From positions 335,179-399,178 of the forward strand of contig NZ_MAEW01000010.1 of assembly GCF_002013375.1 (NCBI RefSeq): a stretch of 64,000 nucleotides of DNA, written 5' to 3'. Shown piece by piece: positions 9,108 to 16,840 of this stretch. The translations under genes and the position numbers were made by a program. The first letter of the stretch is position 1; the number at the start of each line of letters is the position of its first letter. The DNA is from Mycobacterium sp. D16Q13. GTDB lineage: Bacteria; Actinomycetota; Actinomycetes; Mycobacteriales; Mycobacteriaceae. Below the pieces are notes generated by a model. That model did not search any database and was not told where the DNA came from. It was given only the letters and a program-made list of their open reading frames with translations.

Positions 9108-10343
9108 CTACCCGAGGTAACTCGCAGGCAGGGAAACGACACCGTTGATCCACCCTGACCTGAACCGGATGGGCTCACCGGTCGGCATCAGATCCGGCAG
9201 CCTGTCCGCCACGGCGTCGAACATAATGCCGATCTCCAGCCGGGCGAGGTTGGCGCCGAGGCAGTAGTGAATTCCGTGACCACCGAAGGCGAGGTGCGGG
9301 TTGGGGTCACGCTCGATGTTGAAGGTGAACGGGTCGTCGAACACCTCCTCGTCGAAGTTGGCCGACGCGTAGAACATTCCCACGCGCTGACTCTTCCGGA
9401 TCCGCACACCTCCGAGATCGACATCCTGCAGCGCAGTGCGCTGGAAGGCGATGATGGGGCTGGCCCAGCGGATGATCTCGTCGGCGGTGGTCTGCGGGCG
9501 CCGTTCCCGGTACAGCTCCCATTGCGCGGGGTTGTCGGCGAAGGCCAACACGCCGTGTGTGATGGCGTTGCGTGAGGTCTCGTTGCCCGCGACCATGAGC
9601 TGGATGACGAAGTAGGCGAACTCCAGTGGGGTGAGCGGGCGATCGTCGTACGCGCCCTGAACGAGGCCGGTGAGGATGTCATCGCGCGGATTCAGTTGCC
9701 GCTCTTCGGCCATCGCGTAGGCGTAGCCCAACATGGAGACAGTGGCGGTGGTGGCGGTATCTTTCCCGATGGCCGGGTCGTCGTAGGCGAACATCTGGTT
9801 GGTCCAGTCCAGCACCTGCTGACGATCCGATTCGGGGATGCCCACCAGGTCCGCGATGGCATGCATGGGCAGCACCGAGGCGATATCGGACACGAAATTA
9901 CCGCTGGACTTTTCGGCGGCGGCCTCCACGATGTCCCTGGCACGCGTGACCAATCGTTCGTGCAGTCCGTTGACGGCTTTGGGCGTAAACAGTGGCGACA
10001 CGATGCGCCGCAGGACTCGATGTTTAGGCTCATCCATGTCGATGAGCAGGTTCTCGCGCTGGATGTCGAGCTGCTCGGCGGTGATGTCCTCGTTGTAGCG
10101 CACCACCGTCGTATTCACGCTGTTGGAGAACACGTCATTGAGCCGCGATACCTCCTTGACGTCAACGTGTTTGGATACCACCCAGTAGCCGTCGTCGTCG
10201 AATCCGGCCACTCCCCTGGGCTGGGCGTTCCACCAGACGGGTTGGGTCTTACGCAGGTATGCGAACTCCTCGACGGGGATGCGCTGCTGGATGAGGTCCG
10301 GGTCGGTGAAATCGAACCCGGGCACGAACGGGCATGTGGTCAT
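9108..10343 (-). CDS. Cytochrome P450, CYP125/CYP142-like
   Basis: 411 residues. The I-helix has AGNETSRN (252-259), the ExxR motif is in ADEIIRW, and the heme loop FGGHGIHYCLGANLAR places the cysteine ligand near residue 361. The N-terminal segment and the C-terminal FRSGWINGVVSLP recall CYP125/CYP142, the sterol side-chain terminal hydroxylases of mycobacteria. A steroid or branched-lipid substrate is therefore plausible but not shown. Its ATG overlaps the stop of the upstream SDR (ATGA), so translation is coupled. No ferredoxin gene is adjacent. Confidence 0.92.
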   Translation of the reverse strand: MTTCPFVPGFDFTDPDLIQQRIPVEEFAYLRKTQPVWWNAQPRGVAGFDDDGYWVVSKHVDVKEVSRLNDVFSNSVNTTVVRYNEDITAEQLDIQRENLLIDMDEPKHRVLRRIVSPLFTPKAVNGLHERLVTRARDIVEAAAEKSSGNFVSDIASVLPMHAIADLVGIPESDRQQVLDWTNQMFAYDDPAIGKDTATTATVSMLGYAYAMAEERQLNPRDDILTGLVQGAYDDRPLTPLEFAYFVIQLMVAGNETSRNAITHGVLAFADNPAQWELYRERRPQTTADEIIRWASPIIAFQRTALQDVDLGGVRIRKSQRVGMFYASANFDEEVFDDPFTFNIERDPNPHLAFGGHGIHYCLGANLARLEIGIMFDAVADRLPDLMPTGEPIRFRSGWINGVVSLPASYLG

Positions 10344-11170
10344 CGCTTCAGATACCCCTTGTCGACGGGAATCTGAGCTCCGGTCATGACGCCGGACGCA
10401 TCGCCGGCGAGCCAGGCCACCACTTCGGCGATTTCGGCGGGTTCGACAAGCCTGTCGTTGTCCACCAGCGTCTGGCTGAAGCTCTGCAGGTATGCCGGGT
10501 GCTTCTCGAACATCCGCAGCACCAACTCATCGGCCGCCAACGGCGTGTTGGTTCCGTAGGGGTGGATGGAGTTGACCCGAATCCCGTACTCCCCCAGCTC
10601 GACCGCCAGCGAATTCGTCAGCCCCACCACACCGAACTTGGCGGCCACGTAATGGCCGCAGCCCGGCATGGCCTTGATCCCCGCAGAGGAGCTCACCGTG
10701 ATGATGGACCCGCCGTTGCCGGCTTCGATCATCGCGGGGACCGCCGCCTTGATGGTGTTCCACACACCGGTCAGATTGACGTCGATAACGTCGCGCCACT
10801 GATCGGCCTCGATCTCCCACAGCCGCGCCCAGCTCGCGATTCCCGCATTGGCGACCACGATGTCGAGGCGGCCGAATCGTGTGATCGCCTCATTGATCAC
10901 TTTCTGCTGCCCCGTGAGGTCGCGCACGTCGACGCGCTCGGCGATGATTTCGCGACCCAGCTCCCGAACCGCCGTCACGGTCTCGTCAAAATCGTCGGCA
11001 GTGGTAGCCGGGTATTCGTTGTAGGGCGAAGGCTTGTCGCAGGTGTCGATGGCCACAATGTCCGCTCCGTCGGCGGCGAGCCGAATGGCGTGCGCGCGGC
11101 CCTGGCCGCGGCCCGCCCCGGTGATGTAGGCGACGCGCCCGGCGAGCGGCTTGTCAGGCTGATTGCTCAT
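10340..11170 (-). CDS. Mycofactocin-type short-chain dehydrogenase (SDR)
   Basis: 276 residues. NAD-binding TGAGRGQG at 17-24, VANAG near 96, and the catalytic Ser and Tyr-x-x-x-Lys (HYVAAKFG, about 173-180) are all present. The 20-odd-residue insertion after the second beta strand (CDKPSPYNEYPATTADD) is the signature of SDRs whose nicotinamide cofactor is recycled by mycofactocin rather than exchanged. Likely reaction: alcohol/ketone interconversion on a P450 or BVMO substrate. It overlaps the genes on both sides (17 bp with the upstream monooxygenase, 4 bp with the P450). Confidence 0.9.
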   Translation of the reverse strand: MSNQPDKPLAGRVAYITGAGRGQGRAHAIRLAADGADIVAIDTCDKPSPYNEYPATTADDFDETVTAVRELGREIIAERVDVRDLTGQQKVINEAITRFGRLDIVVANAGIASWARLWEIEADQWRDVIDVNLTGVWNTIKAAVPAMIEAGNGGSIITVSSSAGIKAMPGCGHYVAAKFGVVGLTNSLAVELGEYGIRVNSIHPYGTNTPLAADELVLRMFEKHPAYLQSFSQTLVDNDRLVEPAEIAEVVAWLAGDASGVMTGAQIPVDKGYLKR

Positions 11171-12716
11171 GAAGCACCTTTGCTTTCAGGGGGACGGGAC
11201 GAAACGAATAGTCGGAGAGTGGTGAATGCTTTGAGAACCAGTTCATTTCACTCACCGTCTGGGGCCGGTAGTAGCGGGCCTCGCCCTTGGAGTTGACGAA
11301 GTAGGTGCTCAGCGGTGGCTGGCAGTCGGTGGCGTACAGGCGAATCGCCTTACCCTGACGGGCCATCCGGCGCACCCACTTGTCGAATGCCTGTTGCCTC
11401 ACTTCCGCGACCTCGCGGCGGCTGCGACTGGACGCCGCGATGACACGGGCAGCGTGGCGCGCATTGGCCTCCACCATGGCGTGCCATCCCTGACCTTGAT
11501 TGCCCTCGGGGCCCACCAACACCCACCGGTTAGGCAAGCCCGGTAGCGCCGAGCCGCCATAGGTCCGCATCTCGTGGTCGCGGTAATACTCGCCCAGGTC
11601 AAACCCGTTACGGCCCCGAACAGTTCCGGGCTTGTAGTGCTCCGGGTCGGTGTAGATCTCGTAGCCGGTCGCCAACACCAAGAGGTCGACATCATGATGT
11701 GTGCCGTCCCTTGTCTCGATGCCGGTTGCGGTGACGCGCACGATGGGGTCGGTAACCAGCCGCACCTTTCCGGCATCGACGGCCTGCAGGAAGTCGCTGG
11801 ATAAGACGGTGCGTCGCGCCAGGATCCCATAGCCGGGCATCAGGGCGTCACGCAACGCGGGGTCTCTGACGGTGCCTGCCAGCAGCTTGCGGTACCACCG
11901 CCGCGCCATATCGTCGTAGCGGGGAATCATCCAGCGCAACAAGGGTTCCGGCAACAGCGGCAGCAGATGGAACAGCACCGCCTGTGCGGCGTCCATGGCT
12001 CCGACGATCAGCGCGTTGAGGACTGTCAGCACGAACGGCGCACTCAGCATCTGCTGGGCGCGGGGCGAGAGGTCGGGGTTGGGTTTAGGAATAATCCATG
12101 CGGGGGTGCGCTGGAATGTCGTGACCGCCGCCGCTGCGCCGGCAACAGCGGGGGCAATCTGGATGCCGCTGGAACCGGTGCCGACCACCCCGACACGCTT
12201 ACCGGTGTAATCGTAGGTATGGTCCCACGCATTGGGTCGCATGGTTCTGCCGCGGAAGTCGCTGAGGCCGGGGATATCGGGCCCGGGTTTGGTGTCGATG
12301 TATCCGCCTACCGCACTGATGACGTACCGAGCCCGAATGCCCGGCTTCCCGGCTACGGTGAGCTCCCAGTGTCCGCCGTCCTCGTTCCAGCGTTCCGCGG
12401 TGACGGCGCTGCTTCCCCGAAAGTGCGTGCGCAACCCGAGTTCTTCTGCCACCGACAGGTGATAACGCTGGATTTCGGCGCCGTCGGCGAATAGCTTTTT
12501 CCACCGACCGGTTCGCGCAAAGCTCAACTGGTAGAACAGCACCGGAATGTCTACGCCCAGGCCCGGATAGGTGTTGTCACGCCAGGTGCCACCGAAATCC
12601 TCGGCACGGTCCAGGATCACGAAGTCGTCGATACCCTGTTCGCGCAGGTAGTGCGCGGCGCCGATACCGCCCGGACCGGCGCCGACAATCGCCACCTGAC
12701 AGTCGATGTCGCTCAT
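11154..12716 (-). CDS. BVMO-like FAD monooxygenase with altered fingerprint
   Basis: 520 residues from ATG 12716, which overlaps the tetR stop (ATGA); a longer frame to 12830 lies inside tetR and is rejected. FAD motif GAGPGG (12-17), GGTWRDNTYPG (42-52) and NADPH motif GTGSSG (179-184) are normal. The Baeyer-Villiger fingerprint reads FRGRTMRPNAW (154-164), with arginine at 160 where the family has an invariant histidine. The enzyme may therefore act as an N- or S-oxygenase, an oxidase, or an unusual BVMO. It is the first catalytic gene of the TetR-led operon. Confidence 0.85.
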   Translation of the reverse strand: MSDIDCQVAIVGAGPGGIGAAHYLREQGIDDFVILDRAEDFGGTWRDNTYPGLGVDIPVLFYQLSFARTGRWKKLFADGAEIQRYHLSVAEELGLRTHFRGSSAVTAERWNEDGGHWELTVAGKPGIRARYVISAVGGYIDTKPGPDIPGLSDFRGRTMRPNAWDHTYDYTGKRVGVVGTGSSGIQIAPAVAGAAAAVTTFQRTPAWIIPKPNPDLSPRAQQMLSAPFVLTVLNALIVGAMDAAQAVLFHLLPLLPEPLLRWMIPRYDDMARRWYRKLLAGTVRDPALRDALMPGYGILARRTVLSSDFLQAVDAGKVRLVTDPIVRVTATGIETRDGTHHDVDLLVLATGYEIYTDPEHYKPGTVRGRNGFDLGEYYRDHEMRTYGGSALPGLPNRWVLVGPEGNQGQGWHAMVEANARHAARVIAASSRSRREVAEVRQQAFDKWVRRMARQGKAIRLYATDCQPPLSTYFVNSKGEARYYRPQTVSEMNWFSKHSPLSDYSFRPVPLKAKVLHEQSA

Positions 12717-13306
12717 GCCAGTCCACGCAGGACGAATCGAGAGAAGTAGTCGCGCACCACGGCCGGGTCCTTCAGATTCACGGAGATGGCAGGCAGCACT
12801 TCGATGCTCATCAGCGTTCGCATGATCCATTCGGCGCCTTCGGTGGCGTCGACATCCTCACCGATCTCGCCGCGTTCCTTGGCAGCCTCGACCTGCGGCG
12901 CCCAAAACTCGACCGACCGGCGCATCAGGTCATCACCACATTCGTCGAGCACCAGCTCCAACACGTTGGACACGTGCAGCGTCGGGTCCAGGCGATCGGA
13001 CCACGCTCGATGGTCGCTGATGCGTACCGCCGCCTCCCCAACCTGGTCGGTCAGGGTGGTCTTGGCGCTCACCGCCCCCGCGAACAGCTCGATGAAGGCA
13101 CCGGCGATGAAGCCGACGGCGACGTCGATGGCCTCTTTCTTGCCACCGAACCAGTTGTAGATGGTTCCGCGGGAGACGCCAGCCTCGTCGGCCGCGGCCG
13201 ACAGGCTGAAACGTTGAATTCCGGAGCGGACCAGGGTCTGCGCAACGGCCGCGACGATCGGCTCGGGTACCTCACCGCGCGGGCCCGTCGTCTTCACAAG
13301 CTTCAC
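12713..13306 (-). CDS. TetR-family regulator heading the P450/BVMO operon
   Basis: 197 residues. The DNA-binding domain is clear (FSLSAAADEAGVSRGTIYNW, then FGGKKEAI). The start is a GTG at 13306 (a second in-frame GTG lies three codons in), only a few bases from a perfect inverted repeat, so the leader is very short. As the first gene of the overlapping run it very probably represses itself and the oxidative enzymes downstream, with an operon substrate or intermediate as inducer. The inducer-binding domain is not recognisable. Confidence 0.9.
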   Translation of the reverse strand: MKLVKTTGPRGEVPEPIVAAVAQTLVRSGIQRFSLSAAADEAGVSRGTIYNWFGGKKEAIDVAVGFIAGAFIELFAGAVSAKTTLTDQVGEAAVRISDHRAWSDRLDPTLHVSNVLELVLDECGDDLMRRSVEFWAPQVEAAKERGEIGEDVDATEGAEWIMRTLMSIEVLPAISVNLKDPAVVRDYFSRFVLRGLA

Positions 13307-13308
13307 GC

Positions 13309-13335
13309 TTGAACACTTTGCGCGAATGTGTTCAA
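13309..13335. promoter_or_regulatory. Putative TetR operator and promoter upstream of the P450/BVMO operon
   Basis: A perfect inverted repeat TTGAACAC-N11-GTGTTCAA, with an overlapping imperfect pair TTGAACACTTTG / CAAAGTGTCAA that extends to 13341. On the minus strand TTGACA (13336-13341) is followed about 17 bases later by CAAAGT, a possible -35/-10 pair embedded in the repeat. It fills the 44-bp gap between the PHP gene stop and the tetR GTG. This is what an autoregulatory TetR operator should look like. Confidence 0.7.
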
Positions 13336-13350
13336 AGTGTCAATAGGCGA

Positions 13351-14361
13351 TCAGCCGTGCTGCGTGGTCCTGGCCAACAGCTGCTCAACGGGCCAGGTGT
13401 TGATCACTCGTTCTTCTGGAACGCCGGCCTCAAGCGCTCGCTCGCAGCCGTATCCGGAGAATTCCAGCTGCCCCGGCGCATGCGCGTCGGTGTCAATGGA
13501 GAAGTCGCAGCCAATGTTCAGCGCGAGGTCAAGCAGCCGGCGCGGCGGATCGCGCCGCTCCGGGCGGGAGTTGATCTCGACGGCGGTGCCCGAGTCGCGG
13601 CACGCCCGGAAGACCTCTGCCGCATCAAATCTCGATTCGCCTCGGGTACCCCGCTCACCCTCCACCAGCCGACCCGTACAGTGGCCCAGCACGTCGACAC
13701 GCGGATTGGTGACGGCGGCGATCATGCGCCGGGTCATCGCGGCAGAGTCCATCGCAAGCTTGGAATGCACACTCGCCACAACGATGTCGAGCTGGTCGAG
13801 AAGCTCGGGGTCCTGATCCAGCGCGCCGTCGTCCAGGATGTCAACCTCGATACCGGTGAGGATTCGCATGGGCGCCACCTGCTCCCGCAGTCCATCGATG
13901 ACCTTCAGCTGGGCGCGCAACCGCTCAGCTGACAAACCATTGGCAACGCGCAAGCGGGGCGAATGGTCAGTGAGCGCGCAGTATTCGTGGCCAAGCGCCT
14001 TGGCGGCGCTCATCATTTCTTCGATGGGCACCGAGCCGTCCGACCAGTTCGAATGCAGATGCAGGTCCCCCTTGAGTGCGGCGCGCATACTGCCACCGCC
14101 GGTGCTCTTAGCGTTGGCGCGCAGCTGTTCGAGAGTGCCGGGCACCTTGCCGGCCCAGGCCTCGGCGGCGACGGTCGCCGTCTTGGGCCCCAGGCCCGTA
14201 AGGCTCTTCCAGGTCTTGCTGGCGCCATGGCTCTCCCGCTCTTCGGGACTGAGCGCGGCGATAACGTCGGCGGCCTTCCGGTAGGCCATGACGCGGCGCG
14301 GCTCCTCGCGTGCGAGTTCCTTGTAGTAGGCGATCTCACGCAGGGCTGCGACGGGGTCCAT
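13351..14361 (-). CDS. PHP-domain phosphoesterase with N-terminal helix-hairpin-helix region (PolX C-terminal-like)
   Basis: 336 residues from ATG 14361; a frame extended to 14463 runs into the upstream gene and is rejected. Residues 1-100 resemble the HhH region of PolX (GLGPKTATVAAEAW). The PHP domain then shows the metal motifs GDLHLHSNWSDG, ALTDHSPRL, GIEVDIL, ASVHSK, LGHCTGR and DTDAHAP. Such domains hydrolyse phosphate esters, including 3'-5' exonuclease activity in PolX; here the polymerase part is absent. The position corresponds to Rv3856c of M. tuberculosis as I recall its map. It is 10 bp downstream of the GT87 gene on the same strand. Confidence 0.87.
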   Translation of the reverse strand: MDPVAALREIAYYKELAREEPRRVMAYRKAADVIAALSPEERESHGASKTWKSLTGLGPKTATVAAEAWAGKVPGTLEQLRANAKSTGGGSMRAALKGDLHLHSNWSDGSVPIEEMMSAAKALGHEYCALTDHSPRLRVANGLSAERLRAQLKVIDGLREQVAPMRILTGIEVDILDDGALDQDPELLDQLDIVVASVHSKLAMDSAAMTRRMIAAVTNPRVDVLGHCTGRLVEGERGTRGESRFDAAEVFRACRDSGTAVEINSRPERRDPPRRLLDLALNIGCDFSIDTDAHAPGQLEFSGYGCERALEAGVPEERVINTWPVEQLLARTTQHG

Positions 14362-14371
14362 GTCCAGGACT

Positions 14372-15706
14372 CTAGGCGCGTATCGCCAGCTCCTCATCAC
14401 GATTATCTGGCGGATAGTCCTCAATCTCCGCCGACAGCATGGCCAGCTCGTCCAGTTCGTCAAACTCTGTCGGCGCGCTCAGCCGCAGCCAGCTGACGGC
14501 GCCGATCATGAAGCACAAGAACGCCGTTGGATACCAGCCGCTCATCAGCTGGCCTATCCAGAACGGTCGCAGGTCAAGGAAGTTCCAATACACCCCGCTG
14601 AAGTAGATCGTGGTGTGCCCGCGACCTGGCCGGTGCAGGGTCCACATGAAGACCATGGCGAACAGACCCGCCGCACGCCAGGCCCAGCCGCTTGACCAGG
14701 GCCGCCCGGTGGTGCATGCCTTCGCGACGAGCCAAATGATCGCGGGGGCGAACCACACCCAGTGCGCGGCCCAGCTGAACGGTGACACCGCGCAACCGGT
14801 AAGTCCCACCAACACCACCGCCAAGAGCCGTTCTCCCCTGCGGTGCGCCCACACCGCGACGGCCATACCGGCAGCAAGTACCAAGAGGCTCAACACAATC
14901 CACAACCACTCCGGGCGCGCGTGCGGGAAGAAGTACCGGGCCAGGAATCCGTTGATCGACTGGTTCGCCAGGTGGTCAATCCGGCTGATGTGCGCGGTAT
15001 CGCCTACATGACTCCAAAACCATGCGCTGTCGCGCGGCAACAGTGGCCAGGTCAGCGCCACGGTGGCGGCGAAGGTGGCCGTCGCGGTCACGGAGGCGCG
15101 CCATTGCCGGGTGAGCAGCAGGTAGGGCAGAAAAATCAGCGGGGTGAGCTTGATACCGGCGGCAAGACCGAGGCCGATCCCCTGCCACCGCCCCTGATTC
15201 GGTCGCACCAGATCCAGCAGCACCACCGCCATGAGCAGGACGTTGATCTGTCCCCACCAGAGGGTGGCCTGCACCGGCTCGACATCGATGACGATGGCCG
15301 CGAGCGCGGCACTCATCGCGGCGAGCCGGATGTCCGCGCGCACGCCGGCCAGACGCAGGATGCGCCATGCGATCACCGCCAACGCGCAGATGGACAACGC
15401 AAGCAGCAGCCACTTCGCGACGTCCAATGAGGCCCAGGCAAGCGGCGCCAGAACCAGCGTTGCGAAGGGCGGGTAGACGAACCAGGCCTGGTTCAGCGCC
15501 GGGGCTTGGTACAGCCTCTTGCCATCCCAGAGCCCGCGCACCGCGGCACGGTAGGTATCCAGGTCGTAGCCGTTTTCGGTCAGCCCAAAAAATCGCGTGT
15601 CGAAGGGGACGAGGCGGTTGTGTACCACCATGGCCAGGACAGCCACCGCCAACGCACCCAGAACGGCACCACGTGGCAGCCGCATCTCCCCACCCCACCT
15701 GTGCAT
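14372..15706 (-). CDS. GT87-family polyprenyl-phosphomannose-dependent mannosyltransferase (membrane)
   Basis: 444 residues with about 10-12 hydrophobic helices, beginning at ATG 15706 (or 15685). The first loop has the acidic ENGYDLDTYRAAVRGLWDGK, where GT87/GT-C enzymes keep their catalytic aspartate. The central GLAAGIKLTPLIFLPYLL and WWGQINVLL are family landmarks shared with PimE-type mannosyltransferases. It probably transfers mannose from polyprenyl phosphate to a periplasmic glycolipid or lipoglycan. It follows the XRE gene by 25 bp and precedes the PHP gene by 10 bp, so the three form one transcript. The acceptor is unknown. Confidence 0.85.
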   Translation of the reverse strand: MHRWGGEMRLPRGAVLGALAVAVLAMVVHNRLVPFDTRFFGLTENGYDLDTYRAAVRGLWDGKRLYQAPALNQAWFVYPPFATLVLAPLAWASLDVAKWLLLALSICALAVIAWRILRLAGVRADIRLAAMSAALAAIVIDVEPVQATLWWGQINVLLMAVVLLDLVRPNQGRWQGIGLGLAAGIKLTPLIFLPYLLLTRQWRASVTATATFAATVALTWPLLPRDSAWFWSHVGDTAHISRIDHLANQSINGFLARYFFPHARPEWLWIVLSLLVLAAGMAVAVWAHRRGERLLAVVLVGLTGCAVSPFSWAAHWVWFAPAIIWLVAKACTTGRPWSSGWAWRAAGLFAMVFMWTLHRPGRGHTTIYFSGVYWNFLDLRPFWIGQLMSGWYPTAFLCFMIGAVSWLRLSAPTEFDELDELAMLSAEIEDYPPDNRDEELAIRA

Positions 15707-15731
15707 CCGGCCGATTTTACGGCCGCGGCGG

Positions 15732-15998
15732 TTAGGACGCGGCGCCGATCGTGGCCTCGTCCTGCCACGAGGCCGCGACGTCGTTGAGGTCGAGACGCAG
15801 CGTTGCGGCCAGCTGTACGACGGCACCAAATGCGGGCGTCGGGAGCCGTCCGGTCTCAATCTTGCGCAGGGTCTCCGGGGAGATTCCCGACGCGCGAGCG
15901 ACATCGTCGAGGGGGCGGTCACCGCGCGCAGCGCGCAGCAACCCACCCAGACGCTTACCCGCGGCGAGTTGCTCTGCGGTGAGCGGCTGACGAACCAT
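15732..15998 (-). CDS. XRE-family helix-turn-helix regulator
   Basis: 88 residues, essentially a single Cro/C1-type HTH domain: LGGLLRAARGDRPLDDVARA, then SGISPETLRKIETGRLPTPA as recognition region, followed by a short helical tail. It is divergent from the methionine aminopeptidase. Two perfect AT-rich palindromes fill the 74 bp between them, the nearer only 16 bp from its own ATG. It is therefore the best candidate for an autoregulatory repressor of the peptidase and of the GT87-PHP transcript it leads. Confidence 0.9.
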   Translation of the reverse strand: MVRQPLTAEQLAAGKRLGGLLRAARGDRPLDDVARASGISPETLRKIETGRLPTPAFGAVVQLAATLRLDLNDVAASWQDEATIGAAS

Positions 15999-16014
15999 GC
16001 CGCCGACTCTAGTC

Positions 16015-16032
16015 TTGGTATTTAAATACCAA
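16015..16032. promoter_or_regulatory. Palindromic operator 1 (XRE / methionine aminopeptidase divergent region)
   Basis: Perfect 18-bp palindrome TTGGTATTTAAATACCAA in otherwise GC-rich DNA. It shares the 16-bp core TGGTATTTAAATACCA with operator 2; the centres are 28 bp apart, a little under three helical turns. It probably binds the XRE dimer and overlaps the XRE promoter. Confidence 0.75.
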
Positions 16033-16041
16033 AAGCCCTAA

Positions 16042-16061
16042 GGTGGTATTTAAATACCACC
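16042..16061. promoter_or_regulatory. Palindromic operator 2 (upstream of methionine aminopeptidase)
   Basis: Perfect 20-bp palindrome GGTGGTATTTAAATACCACC. It ends directly at the AGGAGG ribosome binding site (16062-16067) of the peptidase GTG at 16073. A bound repressor here would block transcription of the peptidase, and in RNA the same palindrome could fold and mask its ribosome binding site. Confidence 0.75.
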
Positions 16062-16072
16062 AGGAGGTACGC

Positions 16073-16840
16073 GTGATCGAGTTGAAATCGCCTGCGGAGA
16101 TCGCGCGCATGCGGGTGACCGGCGGGTTCGTGGCCTCGGTGCTCTCCGAACTGTCGGCGATCGCGGCGCCCGGCGTCAATCTGCTCGACCTGGAGCACCG
16201 CGCCCGCGACATGGTCGCCACACGCGGCGCGGTGTCCTGCTACTGGGACTACTCCCCCTCCTTCGGGCGCGGACCGTTTCGCAATGTCATCTGCCTGTCG
16301 GTGAATGACGCAGTGCTGCACGGGCTTCCGCATGATTACGTGCTGGCTGATGGCGATCTGCTGAGCATGGACTTTGCGGTGAGCATCAACGGCTGGGTGG
16401 CCGACTCCGCGGTGAGCGTCGTCGTCGGCACCGCAGACCCCGAGGATGTGCGGCTCATCGACACCACCCGCGCCGCCCTGGATGCGGCCATCGCGGCTGC
16501 TCAACCGGGCAACCGGCTGGGCGACATCTCGGCGGCGGTGGCCACCGTGGCCGAGGGCGCCAAGTACCGAATCAACACAGACTTCGGCGGACACGGCCTG
16601 GGCCGCACCATGCACGAAGATCCCCATGTCCCGAACAAGGGGACGGCGGGACGGGGGTTGAAGCTGGAACCCGGCCTCACACTGGCGTTGGAGCCGTGGT
16701 TCGGGCGCGGAACCCATCGGCTCACCGTAGATCCGGATGGGTGGACTCTCCGCATGGCGGACGGCTCTCGGGGCGCGCATTCCGAGCACACCATCGCTAT
16801 CACCGAGGACGGGCCGCAGGTACTGACGTTACGGGACTAG
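16073..16840 (+). CDS. map: Methionine aminopeptidase, type I
   Basis: 255 residues from GTG 16073, five bases after a consensus AGGAGG; an upstream ATG in frame at 16043 lies inside the operator palindrome and is rejected. All five metal ligands are visible: D100 (SMDFAV), D111 (VADSAV), H174 (GGHGLG), E207 (ALEPWF) and E238 (SEHTIA), with the substrate histidine H83 in LHGLP. It removes N-terminal methionine from new proteins. There is no N-terminal zinc-finger or SH3-binding extension. The dedicated XRE repressor suggests an inducible paralogue rather than the housekeeping enzyme. Confidence 0.9.
   Translation: MIELKSPAEIARMRVTGGFVASVLSELSAIAAPGVNLLDLEHRARDMVATRGAVSCYWDYSPSFGRGPFRNVICLSVNDAVLHGLPHDYVLADGDLLSMDFAVSINGWVADSAVSVVVGTADPEDVRLIDTTRAALDAAIAAAQPGNRLGDISAAVATVAEGAKYRINTDFGGHGLGRTMHEDPHVPNKGTAGRGLKLEPGLTLALEPWFGRGTHRLTVDPDGWTLRMADGSRGAHSEHTIAITEDGPQVLTLRD

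Noticed and set aside
15707..15946. N-terminal extension of the GT87 gene
   Set aside because: It runs through the XRE gene in another frame and would put an Arg/Ser-rich segment before the first membrane helix.
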